In this document: positions 25,228-35,104 of the stretch, one piece after another | How the letters are laid out: each line of letters begins with the position of its first letter | Numbering within the stretch: position 1 is the first letter of the stretch | Origin: Macrococcoides bohemicum | GTDB taxonomy: Bacteria; Bacillota; Bacilli; Staphylococcales; Staphylococcaceae | Reading direction: 5' to 3' (one strand) | NCBI RefSeq assembly: GCF_042658685.1 | Contig: NZ_JBHSQY010000002.1 | Length of the DNA stretch: 64,000 nt | Program-made: the position numbers and the translations under genes | The notes under the pieces: model-generated | Told to the model about the DNA's origin: nothing | Seen by the model: the letters and a program-made list of their open reading frames with translations, nothing else | Databases searched by the model: none

Positions 25228-26849
25228 TGCGCTATATTTCAAAAATGACAAGAAAATCACTTATCATCGCTATTATCATAGGAACGATTGGTGGCCTCAC
25301 TGCAATCGGTATGTTCAGTCTTAGCGGACTGATGTTGTCTAAAAGTGCGTATGAAGTACCGCTTTATACTTTGATCACATTAGTTGCCACTATTAAATTA
25401 TTTGGTGTCGTACGTGCGATCTGTAAATATTTCGAACGATTAATAAGTCATGATGCTACATTTGAAATGTTAAAAGATGTCCGTGTAACCACTGTACGTC
25501 ATCTACTCGACAACTTTATAACAATTCACTCAAAGTATCATTTATCTACACTGTTAAATCGTACTGTAAATGATGTTGAGAAACTACAGAATCTTCTACT
25601 CAGAGTCATTTATCCGCCTGTCATCGCTATGATTACTACAGTAATTGTAACTTGTATTTATGCTCAGTATAGTATATATGCGGTTATGGTATTATTTATT
25701 GCAATGTTGCTATTAACAGTCTTACTACCGACATTGATTACGCGATTTCTAAAAAGGATAGTGAATAAAAAAATAGAAGCGACAAATCAATTTGAGCATC
25801 ACCTTTTAGATTATCATCTAGCACAGGAAGCACTTACAGTATTTGATAAAACAAATAACTATCAGCAACAGCTAGTGCAAAAACAACGCGATATGCAAAA
25901 AGCAATTAAGAAAGAACATAGTGTCATCATTCTGTATGATTTTTTATTAAACCTCATCGCGATGATTGCAATATTTTTAGTAATATATTTAATGATGTTT
26001 GATCCAACCCGAGATACAATGATGTATTTAAGTATCGTAATGGTTGCCATAACACTTTTTGAAATGAGTATACCTATGATTCACTATCCATATCATAAAG
26101 TAGAAACTGACCAATCGATTAATCATCTTGATACATTAAATGAACGCGTCCACTATCAAAATATAGAAGAAAAGGTTCATACAATTCAGCTGAAAGATGT
26201 AACCGTCGATCAACGGCTTTCAAATATTAATATGACTGTTCATCAAGGTGAATTTGTGGGTATAGCTGGGCAAAGTGGTGCAGGTAAATCGACTTTATTA
26301 AAAACTATTCTTGGATTAGAACAATTGAAAGGTAACTATTTATTAAATGGCAAGAAGATAATAACACCGGCTAATCTTTTACAGATGTTTAATGTAATGG
26401 AACAGCATAACCATTTCATCAATGGAACTGTTGCAGAAAATATGTTTGTAGATGTAAATCCTCATCAGTTAAATCAGCTTTTAGAGCAATTTCAGTTGCC
26501 GTTTAACAGTGAAACAGTGATTCATTCATTTGGTGAGAATTTATCTGGAGGAGAAAAGAAACGATTACATTTTATACGCATGATTTTACGCAATAAGGAT
26601 GTATGGATAATGGACGAACCATTTAATGGTGTCGATAAAGCGAATCAGAAGATAATGCTTGATTATTTAAATCAATTACAGTCGACAACAATTATAATGG
26701 TTTCTCATGATTTATCGGTATTTAATCATTGTAATCAGCTTTATCTTATAGAAGATGGTCAAATGATTGAAAAGGGTCCAGGGTCTTTATTATACAATCA
26801 AAATTCAAGATTTTATCAGTTGCTACAGAAACAATTATTATTAGTATAA
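25227..26849 (+). CDS. cydC: ABC exporter, CydC-like half-transporter
   Basis: 540 residues. N-terminal six-helix domain (to about 300) and an ATPase domain with Walker A GQSGAGKST, signature LSGGEKKR and Walker B DVWIMDEPFNG. GTG start overlaps the previous stop by one base, indicating translational coupling and a heterodimer. The helix-rich membrane part is highly diverged, which is normal for this family. Confidence 0.75.
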   Translation: MRYISKMTRKSLIIAIIIGTIGGLTAIGMFSLSGLMLSKSAYEVPLYTLITLVATIKLFGVVRAICKYFERLISHDATFEMLKDVRVTTVRHLLDNFITIHSKYHLSTLLNRTVNDVEKLQNLLLRVIYPPVIAMITTVIVTCIYAQYSIYAVMVLFIAMLLLTVLLPTLITRFLKRIVNKKIEATNQFEHHLLDYHLAQEALTVFDKTNNYQQQLVQKQRDMQKAIKKEHSVIILYDFLLNLIAMIAIFLVIYLMMFDPTRDTMMYLSIVMVAITLFEMSIPMIHYPYHKVETDQSINHLDTLNERVHYQNIEEKVHTIQLKDVTVDQRLSNINMTVHQGEFVGIAGQSGAGKSTLLKTILGLEQLKGNYLLNGKKIITPANLLQMFNVMEQHNHFINGTVAENMFVDVNPHQLNQLLEQFQLPFNSETVIHSFGENLSGGEKKRLHFIRMILRNKDVWIMDEPFNGVDKANQKIMLDYLNQLQSTTIIMVSHDLSVFNHCNQLYLIEDGQMIEKGPGSLLYNQNSRFYQLLQKQLLLV

Positions 26850-26974
26850 AATAAAATAATGATAATAACCTTATTCACAACCTCAATTAAAACTTTTAAA
26901 TTAAACTATTGTTATATAAATTAAATATTTGAATCATTTTATGATATGATGAAATAAATAAAAGGAGGTACACG

Positions 26975-27811
26975 ATGAATAAGATTGCATGGGTTACAGA
27001 TACGGCATCAGGCTGTATAATAGGTGAGAAAGATACATTTGTAGTGCCGATGGGCGTTATTTTGAACGAAAAACATTATCAGGATCAGGCAGAATTGTCT
27101 GTAGAAGAATTTTACACATTGCTAAAAGAATATGGTGATGGTGCAAAAACAACACAACCAAATTTTCAGGCGATTCACGATGTTTATGAAGAAATTGAAA
27201 AGTTAGGTTATACACATGTCATCGCAGTACATCCTTCTAGTAAACTCACTGGGTCATTTCAAAGTTCAGTTATAGCAAGCCAGGAAGTAAATATTACATC
27301 AGCAGTAATTGATAGTAAAATTGGTAGTTATCCGATGAAAGCAATGATTGAATCTGGTAAACAGATGAATGCTGAAGGTAAGTCGTTCGAAGAGATCGTA
27401 GAAACTTTAAAAAGTTATGCTAAAGATGCAGTATTAATATTAAATCCAAAAAATTTAGATCAAATGAAGAAAAGTGGTCGAGTGTCAAGAACACAAAGTT
27501 TTATGGCGGGATTATTAAATATTCATTTAGTATTACAATTTGAAGATGGCAGTATATATCCAGTTGATAAAGTAAGAACAAAGAAAAAAGTAGTAGATGC
27601 AGTAAAAAAGCAGGTTGAGAAAAACCTTACTGAATTTAAACCGAAAGAAATTTGTGTTGTATATGGTGGCGACAAAGAAGAAGCAAATATTTATATCGAT
27701 TGGTTAAAAGAAGACTATCCTGAAATTAATATCGTCAGTGAAATATTAGTACCTGTAGCAGGTGTACATCTAGGATATGGTACAATTGGTATCTCATGGA
27801 TTAAACGATAA
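26975..27811 (+). CDS. DegV family fatty-acid-binding protein (FakB type)
   Basis: 278 residues with the DegV pattern: an N-terminal IAWVTDTASG, the lipid-contact TGSFQSSVIAS motif, and a C-terminal GYGTIGISW. DegV/FakB proteins carry a fatty acid to the kinase FakA, which phosphorylates it for phospholipid synthesis. In S. aureus a FakB gene lies next to mgrA as here, so FakB1 is a fair guess. RBS AAAGGAGG. Ends at a strong bidirectional terminator. Confidence 0.85.
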   Translation: MNKIAWVTDTASGCIIGEKDTFVVPMGVILNEKHYQDQAELSVEEFYTLLKEYGDGAKTTQPNFQAIHDVYEEIEKLGYTHVIAVHPSSKLTGSFQSSVIASQEVNITSAVIDSKIGSYPMKAMIESGKQMNAEGKSFEEIVETLKSYAKDAVLILNPKNLDQMKKSGRVSRTQSFMAGLLNIHLVLQFEDGSIYPVDKVRTKKKVVDAVKKQVEKNLTEFKPKEICVVYGGDKEEANIYIDWLKEDYPEINIVSEILVPVAGVHLGYGTIGISWIKR

Positions 27812-27812
27812 T

Positions 27813-27853
27813 AAAATACCGAACACAAACTATAAGTTTGTGTTCGGTATATT
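27813..27853. terminator. bidirectional terminator, degV / mgrA
   Basis: Perfect 16-bp stem ATACCGAACACAAACT / AGTTTGTGTTCGGTAT with a 3-base loop. Confidence 0.9.
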
Positions 27854-27856
27854 CAT

Positions 27857-28294
27857 TTATTCTTGTTCTCGTAAGCTGTGGATTAATTTATTCAGCATCT
27901 TACCGAATTCATTATATTCATCATCAGTAAATTGAGAAGCTTCTTTTAATATATCTGTAGCACCTTCAAGGTGTGATTGAATTTCTTTGCTTTTATCTGT
28001 TAGATGAACAAATACTTCCCGTTGATCTAATTCTGAACGTACACGCATAATTAAACCATTCGTTTCCATACGTTTTAGTAACGGTGAGATTGTACCTGTA
28101 TCTAACGAAAGTTCAGTAACTAATTTTTTAACGTTAACTGGAGAAGATGTCCAGAGTATTTGTAAAACAAGATACTGTGGGTATGTTAGGTTATACTGCT
28201 TAAAGATCTTGTTGGAATAATATCGGTTTACTTGTCTTTGCGCGTTGTATAAGCTGAAACAAAGCTGATTGTCTAGCTTGAAATGTTCTGCCAT
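27857..28294 (-). CDS. mgrA: MgrA, MarR-type global regulator
   Basis: 145 residues. The N-terminal run QLCFSLYNAQRQVNRYYSNK and the helix-turn-helix SLDTGTISPLLKRME match the S. aureus MgrA sequence as I remember it, including redox-sensing Cys12. MgrA controls autolysis, efflux, capsule and virulence genes and dissociates from DNA when the cysteine is oxidised. RBS AGGAGGC before the ATG. The long divergent intergenic region fits complex regulation. Confidence 0.93.
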   Translation of the reverse strand: MAEHFKLDNQLCFSLYNAQRQVNRYYSNKIFKQYNLTYPQYLVLQILWTSSPVNVKKLVTELSLDTGTISPLLKRMETNGLIMRVRSELDQREVFVHLTDKSKEIQSHLEGATDILKEASQFTDDEYNEFGKMLNKLIHSLREQE

Positions 28295-28433
28295 TTTGTG
28301 CCTCCTATATATGTATGCTAAACAATTAATGTCATGTAAAGGTATACAATTTAATAACAGTATACGCTATAAACACGAAATAAACTAATTTGTTCTTAAT
28401 TAACATATTATATTTACAAATATTTTTCAAGCT

Positions 28434-28460
28434 AATTTACAATCTTTTTGTATGTAAATT
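28434..28460. promoter_or_regulatory. inverted repeat in the mgrA / G3E GTPase intergenic region
   Basis: AATTTACA (28434-28441) and TGTAAATT (28453-28460) are perfect 8-base arms, 11 bases apart, 86 bases before the GTPase start. It could be an operator, for example for a metal regulator, but it does not match the Zur or Fur consensus known to me. Confidence 0.3.
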
Positions 28461-28545
28461 GTTAATAAATTCAAAGGTATATACTTATTACATAAATAAG
28501 TCGTTAAATACAATACATATTATTTAAATAATGGAGATGAATAAT

Positions 28546-29454
28546 TTGAATCATGAAAGAAAAATGAATATTTTAATTGTAAGTGGATTTTTGGGAAGCG
28601 GAAAAACTACGTTACTTGCGCAAATCATAAAAAAGAATCAAAACAAAAAAATCGCTATCCTTATGAATGAATTAGGTGGTTTTAATATTGATTCTAAAAT
28701 TCTTGGTGAGGAAACACCATATAATGAGTTATTAAATGGATGCATATGCTGTGATCTTAAAAGTGATGTTGCAATACAAATTAATGACCTATATCATCGT
28801 CATCATCCTGAACTTATAATTATAGAAGCAACAGGAGTGGCTCATCCTGTAGAAATTTATGATGCATGTACCGAACCAACAGTTATTAAAATTGCACATG
28901 TTTTAAATATAACAACGATTCTGGATTGCTCAAGATTTTTGGATCGCAATAAATTTTCTTATACTGTGAAACATTTAATGGAAGAACAAGTGAAATATGC
29001 ACATATTGTCATATTAAATAAGATGGATTTAGTCACTGAAGTTGAGCAGCAAAAAATTGTTCAACAAGTAACAGACCTAAATCCAAAAGCAAAGCAGATA
29101 CAAACTACATATTGTGTGTTAGACACAGCACAGCTTGAATATTATGGTGCTCATATTGAAGAACATAACCATATGCATCATGGTATACAATCAATCGTAT
29201 ATGAGTTTAGTGGAGCAGTTGATGCACGACAATTCGTAGAGTGGCTTAGAACTTTACCGGATGAAATTCTTCGTATTAAAGGATTTATTAAATTTAGAGA
29301 AAATCCTACACAGGTTGTGCTCTTCCAATATGCATATGGTATACCTCAATATGAAGAAGAAATAATGAATCTTCCATTAAAGTTAGTCATTATCGGTGAA
29401 CAATTAAATAAAGAAAAATTATTAAATCAATTAGATTTACTACAATTCGGATAA
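28546..29454 (+). CDS. G3E family (CobW-like) metallochaperone GTPase
   Basis: 302 residues from TTG 28546, 9 bases after GGAG; an in-frame ATG at 28531 overlaps that RBS. Motifs: Walker A GFLGSGKTTL, the metal motif CXCC in NGCICCDL, NKMDL (G4) and a C-terminal CobW_C domain. A His-rich loop (EEHNHMHHG) precedes it. G3E proteins insert zinc, cobalt or nickel; YciC/ZNG-like members act in zinc starvation. The damaged aldo/keto reductase gene follows 18 bases later. Confidence 0.8.
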   Translation: MNHERKMNILIVSGFLGSGKTTLLAQIIKKNQNKKIAILMNELGGFNIDSKILGEETPYNELLNGCICCDLKSDVAIQINDLYHRHHPELIIIEATGVAHPVEIYDACTEPTVIKIAHVLNITTILDCSRFLDRNKFSYTVKHLMEEQVKYAHIVILNKMDLVTEVEQQKIVQQVTDLNPKAKQIQTTYCVLDTAQLEYYGAHIEEHNHMHHGIQSIVYEFSGAVDARQFVEWLRTLPDEILRIKGFIKFRENPTQVVLFQYAYGIPQYEEEIMNLPLKLVIIGEQLNKEKLLNQLDLLQFG

Positions 29455-29472
29455 AAGACGGAGGAGTACGTT

Positions 29473-30339
29473 ATGGAAATGTCTAAAGTAGTTCAGGGAT
29501 TTTGGAGATTGAATACATAGCAATATAATAAGGAAGCATTAAATAGATATTTACATGAGCTCATTGACATAGGCGTAACAACGATGGATCACGCTGACAT
29601 TTATGGTGATTATACTTGCGAAACGATATTTGGAGATGCGTTGAGCTTAACACCAGAACTAAGAAAGAAAATGCAGATTGTTACGAAATGCGGGATTGTG
29701 TTACGTTCAAAGACAATGCCACAATTTGATTTTCATAAATATGACTATAGTAAAGCACATATTGAAGCATCTGTTGAAAGAAGTTTGAAAGAGCTTAAGG
29801 TGGATGAAATTGATCTATTGTTACTACATCGCCCTTCTCCTTTACTTGATGCTGAAGTTGTGGCTGGAACTTTAAAGCAGTTACAGCAAAAAGGTTATGT
29901 GAAACAATTTGGTGTCTCAAATTTTAAAGCACATCAGTTTGACCGCTTAAATCAAGCAATGCAGCATGAAGGATTATCGCTTGATTATAATCAGATTGAA
30001 TTGTCACCGCTGAATCTTGAAAATATTGAAGATGGCACATTAGAAACGATGAAGACAAAGCAAGTTGATATTATGGCTTGGAGCCCACTAGCAGGTGGAA
30101 AAATATTTGAAACCGGAAAAGTTCAGACTGTAATAAATGGTATTGCAAATCAATACAACACAACAGTTGATGATATTGCATATCGTTTCATAAATCATTT
30201 GCCATACAATATACATCCGATTGTCGGTTCACACAGTTTAGAACGTACGAAGGTGGCTTTACATGCGCAAAATCACAGTCTGACTGATAATGAATGGTTT
30301 ATGATATATACTGCTGCACTAGGCAGAGATATTCTGTAA
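29473..30339 (+). pseudogene. aldo/keto reductase, nonsense-mutated at codon 16
   Basis: A good RBS (ACGGAGGAG) and ATG at 29473 start MEMSKVVQGFWRLNT, followed by an in-frame TAG (29518-29520). The same frame then continues without interruption to 30339 with clear aldo/keto reductase motifs (DHADIYGDY, KVDEIDLLLLHRPSP, KQFGVSNFKAHQ, NQIELSPLN, MAWSPLAGG). Many relatives have Trp at the stop position (TGG to TAG). A restart at ATG 29584 would lose the first 37 residues, including part of the barrel, so the product is probably inactive. Confidence 0.85.
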
Positions 30340-30362
30340 ATTTAATATACAAGGCGTAAATT

Positions 30363-30399
30363 ATGTATGTTGTTTAACTGACAACATACGTTTTTTTAT
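30363..30399 (+). terminator. intrinsic terminator
   Basis: GTATGTTGT and ACAACATAC stem, 7-base loop, then GTTTTTTT. Ends the GTPase-reductase unit. Confidence 0.85.
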
Positions 30400-30478
30400 A
30401 TTTATTAATAAACAATGACCGTTTTATGACGTTTTTAAAGAAAATTAAATTACTGTGAATGTTTTTGGATGAAAAAGA

Positions 30479-30507
30479 TTGACTTTGATGTTTGGATAAA
30501 TTAAGAT
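30479..30507 (+). promoter_or_regulatory. fru operon promoter
   Basis: TTGACT (30479-30484), exactly 17 bases, TAAGAT (30502-30507); near-consensus sigma-A promoter 27 bases before the fruR start. Confidence 0.65.
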
Positions 30508-30533
30508 ATGAGTGTATTCAGGGAGGGATGACC

Positions 30534-31271
30534 GTGCTAACGATTAAAAGACATGAAACCATCCTTAATCTATTAGAGGCACATGATGTGATATCACTAC
30601 AGTTACTGATGGACGTTACTTCAAGTAGTGAATCAACGATTCGCAGAGATTTATCTACATTAGAAGATGAAGGCAAACTTATTCGTGTCCATGGTGGTGC
30701 GAAGAAAATCACTGAGAAACATAGGGATATTGCATTTTCAGTCAAATCTAACACTAAAGTAGAAGAGAAAAATGAAATTGCAAAGATTGCTGCATTACAA
30801 ATCAAAGATCATGATTGTATCTATTTAGATGCTGGTAGTTCTACACTTGCGATGATTCCATATTTAACACAGCAACATATCACAGTTGTTACGAATGGTG
30901 CAACACATGTTCCGCAGCTTGTTGATAAAGGGATCGAGGTTTATATGATCGGTGGATTTATTAAAAAAGATACATATGCATCTATTGGTGTTCAGGCAAT
31001 TGAAAATTTAAAGCAATTCAGATTTGATAAAGCTTTTATGGGAGCAAACGGAATCCACATGCAACATGGATTAACTACACCGGATATTGAAGAAGCTTAT
31101 ATAAAACAATTTGCAGTGGAAATTTCACAGAAATCATTTTTTCTTATTGATGACTCAAAATTTGATGAATATACATTTGCTAAAATTTGCGATCTTGAAA
31201 AAGGAAAAACAATGATTATTACAAATGCTCAAAACGATAAGGCAAAGCCATTTGAAAAATACTTAATTTAA
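30534..31271 (+). CDS. fruR: DeoR family repressor of fructose operon
   Basis: 245 residues from GTG 30534. The RBS GGGAGGG (30521-30527) is 6 bases upstream; an ATG at 30528 is too close to it. N-terminal DeoR helix-turn-helix (SSSESTIRRDLSTLEDEGKLIRVHGG) and a C-terminal sugar-phosphate isomerase-like sensor domain (YLDAGSSTLAMIPYL). It should bind fructose 1-phosphate and control itself and the two downstream genes. The next gene starts 10 bases later. Confidence 0.88.
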   Translation: MLTIKRHETILNLLEAHDVISLQLLMDVTSSSESTIRRDLSTLEDEGKLIRVHGGAKKITEKHRDIAFSVKSNTKVEEKNEIAKIAALQIKDHDCIYLDAGSSTLAMIPYLTQQHITVVTNGATHVPQLVDKGIEVYMIGGFIKKDTYASIGVQAIENLKQFRFDKAFMGANGIHMQHGLTTPDIEEAYIKQFAVEISQKSFFLIDDSKFDEYTFAKICDLEKGKTMIITNAQNDKAKPFEKYLI

Positions 31272-31281
31272 AGGAGCACAT

Positions 31282-32202
31282 ATGATTTATACAATAACGT
31301 TAAACCCATCGATTGATTATGTCATGTTTACACAAGATTTTGATTTAGGTGGATTAAATCGTGCAACAACGACGCATAAGTTCGCAGGAGGAAAAGGAAT
31401 CAATGTTTCGCGTGTATTAAAAGCACTTGATCAAACTTCCACTGCACTAGGGTATATCGGAGGATTCCCTGGAGAATTTATTAAGAATGAACTTGAATCT
31501 GCAAACATTCACACTGACTTTATCCATGTAGAAGAAGATACACGTATTAACGTTAAGTTAAAAGGTGATACTGAAACAGAAATTAATGCTGCAGGGCCAG
31601 ATATCAATGCAACAAATCTTGAAGCTTTACTGAATCAGATTAAAGCACTTTCATCAGAAGATTACGTCATAATTGCAGGATCTGTACCAAAGTCGATGCC
31701 AGATGATATTTATGCCACGATTGCTCAAGTTTGTGCAGAGAAAAATATTCCATTTGTCGTTGATGCAGAGAAATCATTACTTACCCAAACATTGATGTAT
31801 CATCCGGAGTTCGTGAAACCTAATAAAGTAGAGTTAGAAGAAATGTTTAATCTTACTATAAAAGATAATAATGATACGATTCAGGCAGCACGTTTATTGA
31901 TAAAACAAGGTGCAAAGTATGTACTCGTATCCTTAGGTGGAGAAGGTGCCGTACTTGTTACGGCTGATGCTTGTTATAAAGCAACAGTACCTAACGGTAA
32001 GGTCATCAATACAGTTGGATCAGGGGACTCAACAGTCGCAGGTATGGTTGCTGGCCTTGCACAAAATAAGTCAATAGAAGAAAGTTTCAGACAGGCAGTA
32101 TCATGTGGCACAGCAACTGCATTTACAGAAGATTTGGCAACAAGCGAGCAAATCGCTGCAATAATAAATAAAGTTAGTATTACAAAAATTGAAGGAAAAT
32201 AG
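31282..32202 (+). CDS. fruK: 1-phosphofructokinase
   Basis: 306 residues of the PfkB ribokinase superfamily: substrate loop TLNPSIDYV, N-terminal KFAGGKGINVSRVL and the C-terminal anion-hole motif NTVGSGDSTVAGMVAG. It phosphorylates fructose 1-phosphate to fructose 1,6-bisphosphate. RBS AAAGGAGC, 10 bases after fruR. Its end comes 10 bases before fruA's start. Confidence 0.92.
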   Translation: MIYTITLNPSIDYVMFTQDFDLGGLNRATTTHKFAGGKGINVSRVLKALDQTSTALGYIGGFPGEFIKNELESANIHTDFIHVEEDTRINVKLKGDTETEINAAGPDINATNLEALLNQIKALSSEDYVIIAGSVPKSMPDDIYATIAQVCAEKNIPFVVDAEKSLLTQTLMYHPEFVKPNKVELEEMFNLTIKDNNDTIQAARLLIKQGAKYVLVSLGGEGAVLVTADACYKATVPNGKVINTVGSGDSTVAGMVAGLAQNKSIEESFRQAVSCGTATAFTEDLATSEQIAAIINKVSITKIEGK

Positions 32203-32212
32203 GGGTGTAAAC

Positions 32213-34120
32213 ATGAGGATAACAGATTTATTAAAAGAATCTACGATTGCAATGGATCTATCGGCTACAACTAAAGATGGTGTTATCGATGAACTGGTTG
32301 ATACACTTTATAATGCTGGTGTGTTAAATGATAAACAAGCATATAAAGAAGCAATACATGCACGTGAAGCACAAAGTACAACAGGTGTCGGAGAAGGTGT
32401 GGCAATACCTCATGCTAAGACGGATGCAGTGGCTAAACCGGCAATTGGTTTTGGTAAATCAATTGAAGGTGTTGATTATGAATCACTTGATGGACAGCCC
32501 GCAACATTATTCTTTATGATTGCAGCGCCAGCCGGTGGAGCACAAACACATCTAGATGCATTAGCTAAGTTATCAGGTATATTGATGAATGAAGAAGTAC
32601 GTTCTCAGTTATTACATGCAAAGACAGCTGAAGAAGTATTAGAAATTATTGAACAAAATGACGAAGTAGAAACAAAAGAAGAAGTAGTATTAGCACCAAC
32701 GGGCAATGCTACAAATGACAATTTAGTATTGGCAGTTACAGCTTGTCCAACAGGAATTGCGCATACGTATATGGCAGCAGATGCCCTTAAAAACCAGGCG
32801 AAGAAGATGGGTGTACCGATTAAAGTTGAGACCAATGGTTCTGGTGGGATAAAAAATCGTCTGACTGATGAAGAAATAGCACGTGCTAAAGGGATTATTG
32901 TAGCAGCAGACGTTAACGTTGAAACAAATCGTTTCCATGGTAAGAACGTTGTAATGGTACCTGTAGCAGATGGTATTAAACGACCTGAAGAGTTAATCAA
33001 TATGGCGCAAGATGACTCGCGTCCTTTATTTGAAGCAAAAGGTGGACAAGCGAAATCAACAGGCAGCAAAGAGAAAAAAGGATTCTATAAACACTTAATG
33101 TCAGGTGTATCAAATATGTTACCGTTTGTTATTGCCGGTGGTATTTTGATTGCATTAAGTTTCTTCTGGGGTATTAAATCAGCAGATCCAAAACACGAAA
33201 CATTCAATGCTTTTGCAGCACTGTTGAAAAATGATATAGGCGGTAATGCATTTACCTTAATGATTCCGATTCTAGCTGGATTCATTGCAATGAGTATTGC
33301 GGATCGCCCAGGATTAGCACCTGGTATGGTTGGAGGTATGATGGCTGCAAGTGGTGGATCAGGATTTTTAGGCGCTCTTGTCGCTGGTTTTATGGCTGGT
33401 TACTTAATGATACTTATTAAAAAAGCATTTGATTGGTTACCACAATCTTTAGACGGTATAAAACCAACATTGATTTACCCAGTATTTGGTGTATTAATTA
33501 CAGGATTATTAATGAATTTTGTAGTTAACCCGCCAACTCGATGGTTAAATGAAGCGATGACTAATGGTTTAAATGGATTAAGCGGTACGAATATTGTTAT
33601 CCTAGGCTTGGTTTTAGGAGGTATGATGGCAATAGATATGGGTGGTCCTTTCAATAAAGCTGCTTATACTTTTGGTATTGCAGCATTAGAAGCTGGTAAT
33701 AATGCACCAATAACAGCAGCAATGATTGGTGGTATGGTTCCACCATTAGCTATTGCATTATCGATGATAATTTTTAAAAAGAAATTTACAAAAGTACAAC
33801 GTGGTTCGATTGTTTCCAATACGGCTATGGGATTATCATTTATTACTGAAGGTGCAATTCCTTTCGCAGCAGCTGATCCTGCGCGTGTTATTCCATCAAT
33901 GATTGCTGGTAGTGCAACAGCAGGCGCACTCGCTATGGCATTTGGATGTCGTGTACCAGCACCACATGGTGGTATCTTCGTAGTTGGATTAGATAAAGGT
34001 CACTGGCCAATGTTCTTATTAGCATTAGTAATTGGTGTTATAGTTTCAGCAGTTCTTTATGGAATGCTTAAAAAGAAACCAACAGAAGCGGAATTAGAAG
34101 AAGAAGCAGAATTAGCATAA
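32213..34120 (+). CDS. fruA: PTS fructose transporter, IIABC components fused
   Basis: 635 residues from ATG 32213 (RBS AGGGGTG). IIA domain with phosphorylated His in GVAIPHAK (about 1-145), IIB with the Cys in ACPTGIAHTYMAADAL (about 170-265), IIC membrane domain (about 300-625) with GAIPFAAADP. It takes up fructose and yields fructose 1-phosphate for FruK. An upstream in-frame start lacks an RBS. Closes the fruRKA operon. Confidence 0.93.
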   Translation: MRITDLLKESTIAMDLSATTKDGVIDELVDTLYNAGVLNDKQAYKEAIHAREAQSTTGVGEGVAIPHAKTDAVAKPAIGFGKSIEGVDYESLDGQPATLFFMIAAPAGGAQTHLDALAKLSGILMNEEVRSQLLHAKTAEEVLEIIEQNDEVETKEEVVLAPTGNATNDNLVLAVTACPTGIAHTYMAADALKNQAKKMGVPIKVETNGSGGIKNRLTDEEIARAKGIIVAADVNVETNRFHGKNVVMVPVADGIKRPEELINMAQDDSRPLFEAKGGQAKSTGSKEKKGFYKHLMSGVSNMLPFVIAGGILIALSFFWGIKSADPKHETFNAFAALLKNDIGGNAFTLMIPILAGFIAMSIADRPGLAPGMVGGMMAASGGSGFLGALVAGFMAGYLMILIKKAFDWLPQSLDGIKPTLIYPVFGVLITGLLMNFVVNPPTRWLNEAMTNGLNGLSGTNIVILGLVLGGMMAIDMGGPFNKAAYTFGIAALEAGNNAPITAAMIGGMVPPLAIALSMIIFKKKFTKVQRGSIVSNTAMGLSFITEGAIPFAAADPARVIPSMIAGSATAGALAMAFGCRVPAPHGGIFVVGLDKGHWPMFLLALVIGVIVSAVLYGMLKKKPTEAELEEEAELA

Positions 34121-34141
34121 TTCATAAAAGTATTTTAATCA

Positions 34142-34182
34142 TCAAAAGAACACTTGAATATAACTCAAGTGTTCTTTTGATT
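34142..34182 (+). terminator. fru operon terminator
   Basis: Perfect 16-bp stem TCAAAAGAACACTTGA / TCAAGTGTTCTTTTGA with a 7-base loop. Confidence 0.85.
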
Positions 34183-34323
34183 TATAAAATTTTACGATAT
34201 TTCCTGAGAAATATTGAAAACGATCACAAAAAAATATATAGAACCGTGGTATAATATAATTATATTGGGTATAATTTAATATTAATAATTAGAGCTATAT
34301 AATTAAGAGAACGGATGATTAAC

Positions 34324-35097
34324 ATGTTGTATTATAAAACTTATATAAAAGATGAATCAGCACCTTGGATAACTTTTATTCACGGGGCTGGTGGGAGTTC
34401 TACGATCTGGTTTAAACAAATCAGATACTTTCGCAAAGAATACAATATATTACTTGTAGATTTAAGAGGACACGGCAAGTCTACGGAAGTTGTATGGAAG
34501 AAGACAGATTCATTTAAGACGCTCGCTGCAGAGGTTATTGAAGTAATGGATGAATTACATATCGAAAGCACGCATATCATTGGGATGAGTCTTGGGACTA
34601 TCGTTTCACAAACGATTGCTGATAAATATCCAGATCGTGTTCGTTCACTTGTATTAGGCGGAGCGATTATCAGCCTGGATGTGCGTACAAAGTTTTTGTT
34701 GATGATTGGTCGTATTTCAAAGAATTTTATTCCATACATGCTTTTATATAAACTTTTCGCTTATATTATTATGCCACGTAAAGAGCATGAGGAGTCTCGT
34801 CTTGCATTCATCAATGAAGCAAAGAAAATGAGTCAGAAGCAATTTGTGAAATGGTTCAGTTTAACGCGACTTATCAATCCGTATTTAAGTCATTTACAAG
34901 TTTCGACGAAAAAGATTCCGACTCTTTTTTTAATGGGTGACGAAGACTATTTATTTATTCCACCTGTGCAGAAGGTAGTTGATAACTATTCTAACTTCGA
35001 TTTAGAAATAATAAAGCATTCTGGGCATGTTTGTAATATTGACCAGCCAGATATTTTTAATGGCTTAAGTCAAAAATTTATCGCAACATATTCGTAA
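34324..35097 (+). CDS. alpha/beta hydrolase
   Basis: About 257 residues. The oxyanion FIHGAGGSSTIWFKQ, nucleophile elbow GMSLG (Ser near residue 90), acid in GDEDYLF and His in HSGHVCN give a complete catalytic triad. Substrate unknown; the size fits small-ester or lactone hydrolases. ATG 34324 is preferred over the ATG three codons upstream, because GGATGA lies at a usable distance before it. Monocistronic. Confidence 0.75.
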   Translation: MLYYKTYIKDESAPWITFIHGAGGSSTIWFKQIRYFRKEYNILLVDLRGHGKSTEVVWKKTDSFKTLAAEVIEVMDELHIESTHIIGMSLGTIVSQTIADKYPDRVRSLVLGGAIISLDVRTKFLLMIGRISKNFIPYMLLYKLFAYIIMPRKEHEESRLAFINEAKKMSQKQFVKWFSLTRLINPYLSHLQVSTKKIPTLFLMGDEDYLFIPPVQKVVDNYSNFDLEIIKHSGHVCNIDQPDIFNGLSQKFIATYS

Positions 35098-35104
35098 GGA
35101 TTGT

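Noticed and set aside
26851..26870. Possible Fur-like box (aataatgataataacc) before the DegV gene
   Set aside because: Only one half resembles the Fur consensus and it sits more than 100 bases from the start in A/T-rich DNA; chance is likely.
32605..33069. 154-codon minus-strand frame within fruA
   Set aside because: Antisense to well-conserved PTS IIB and linker codons; no RBS or promoter.
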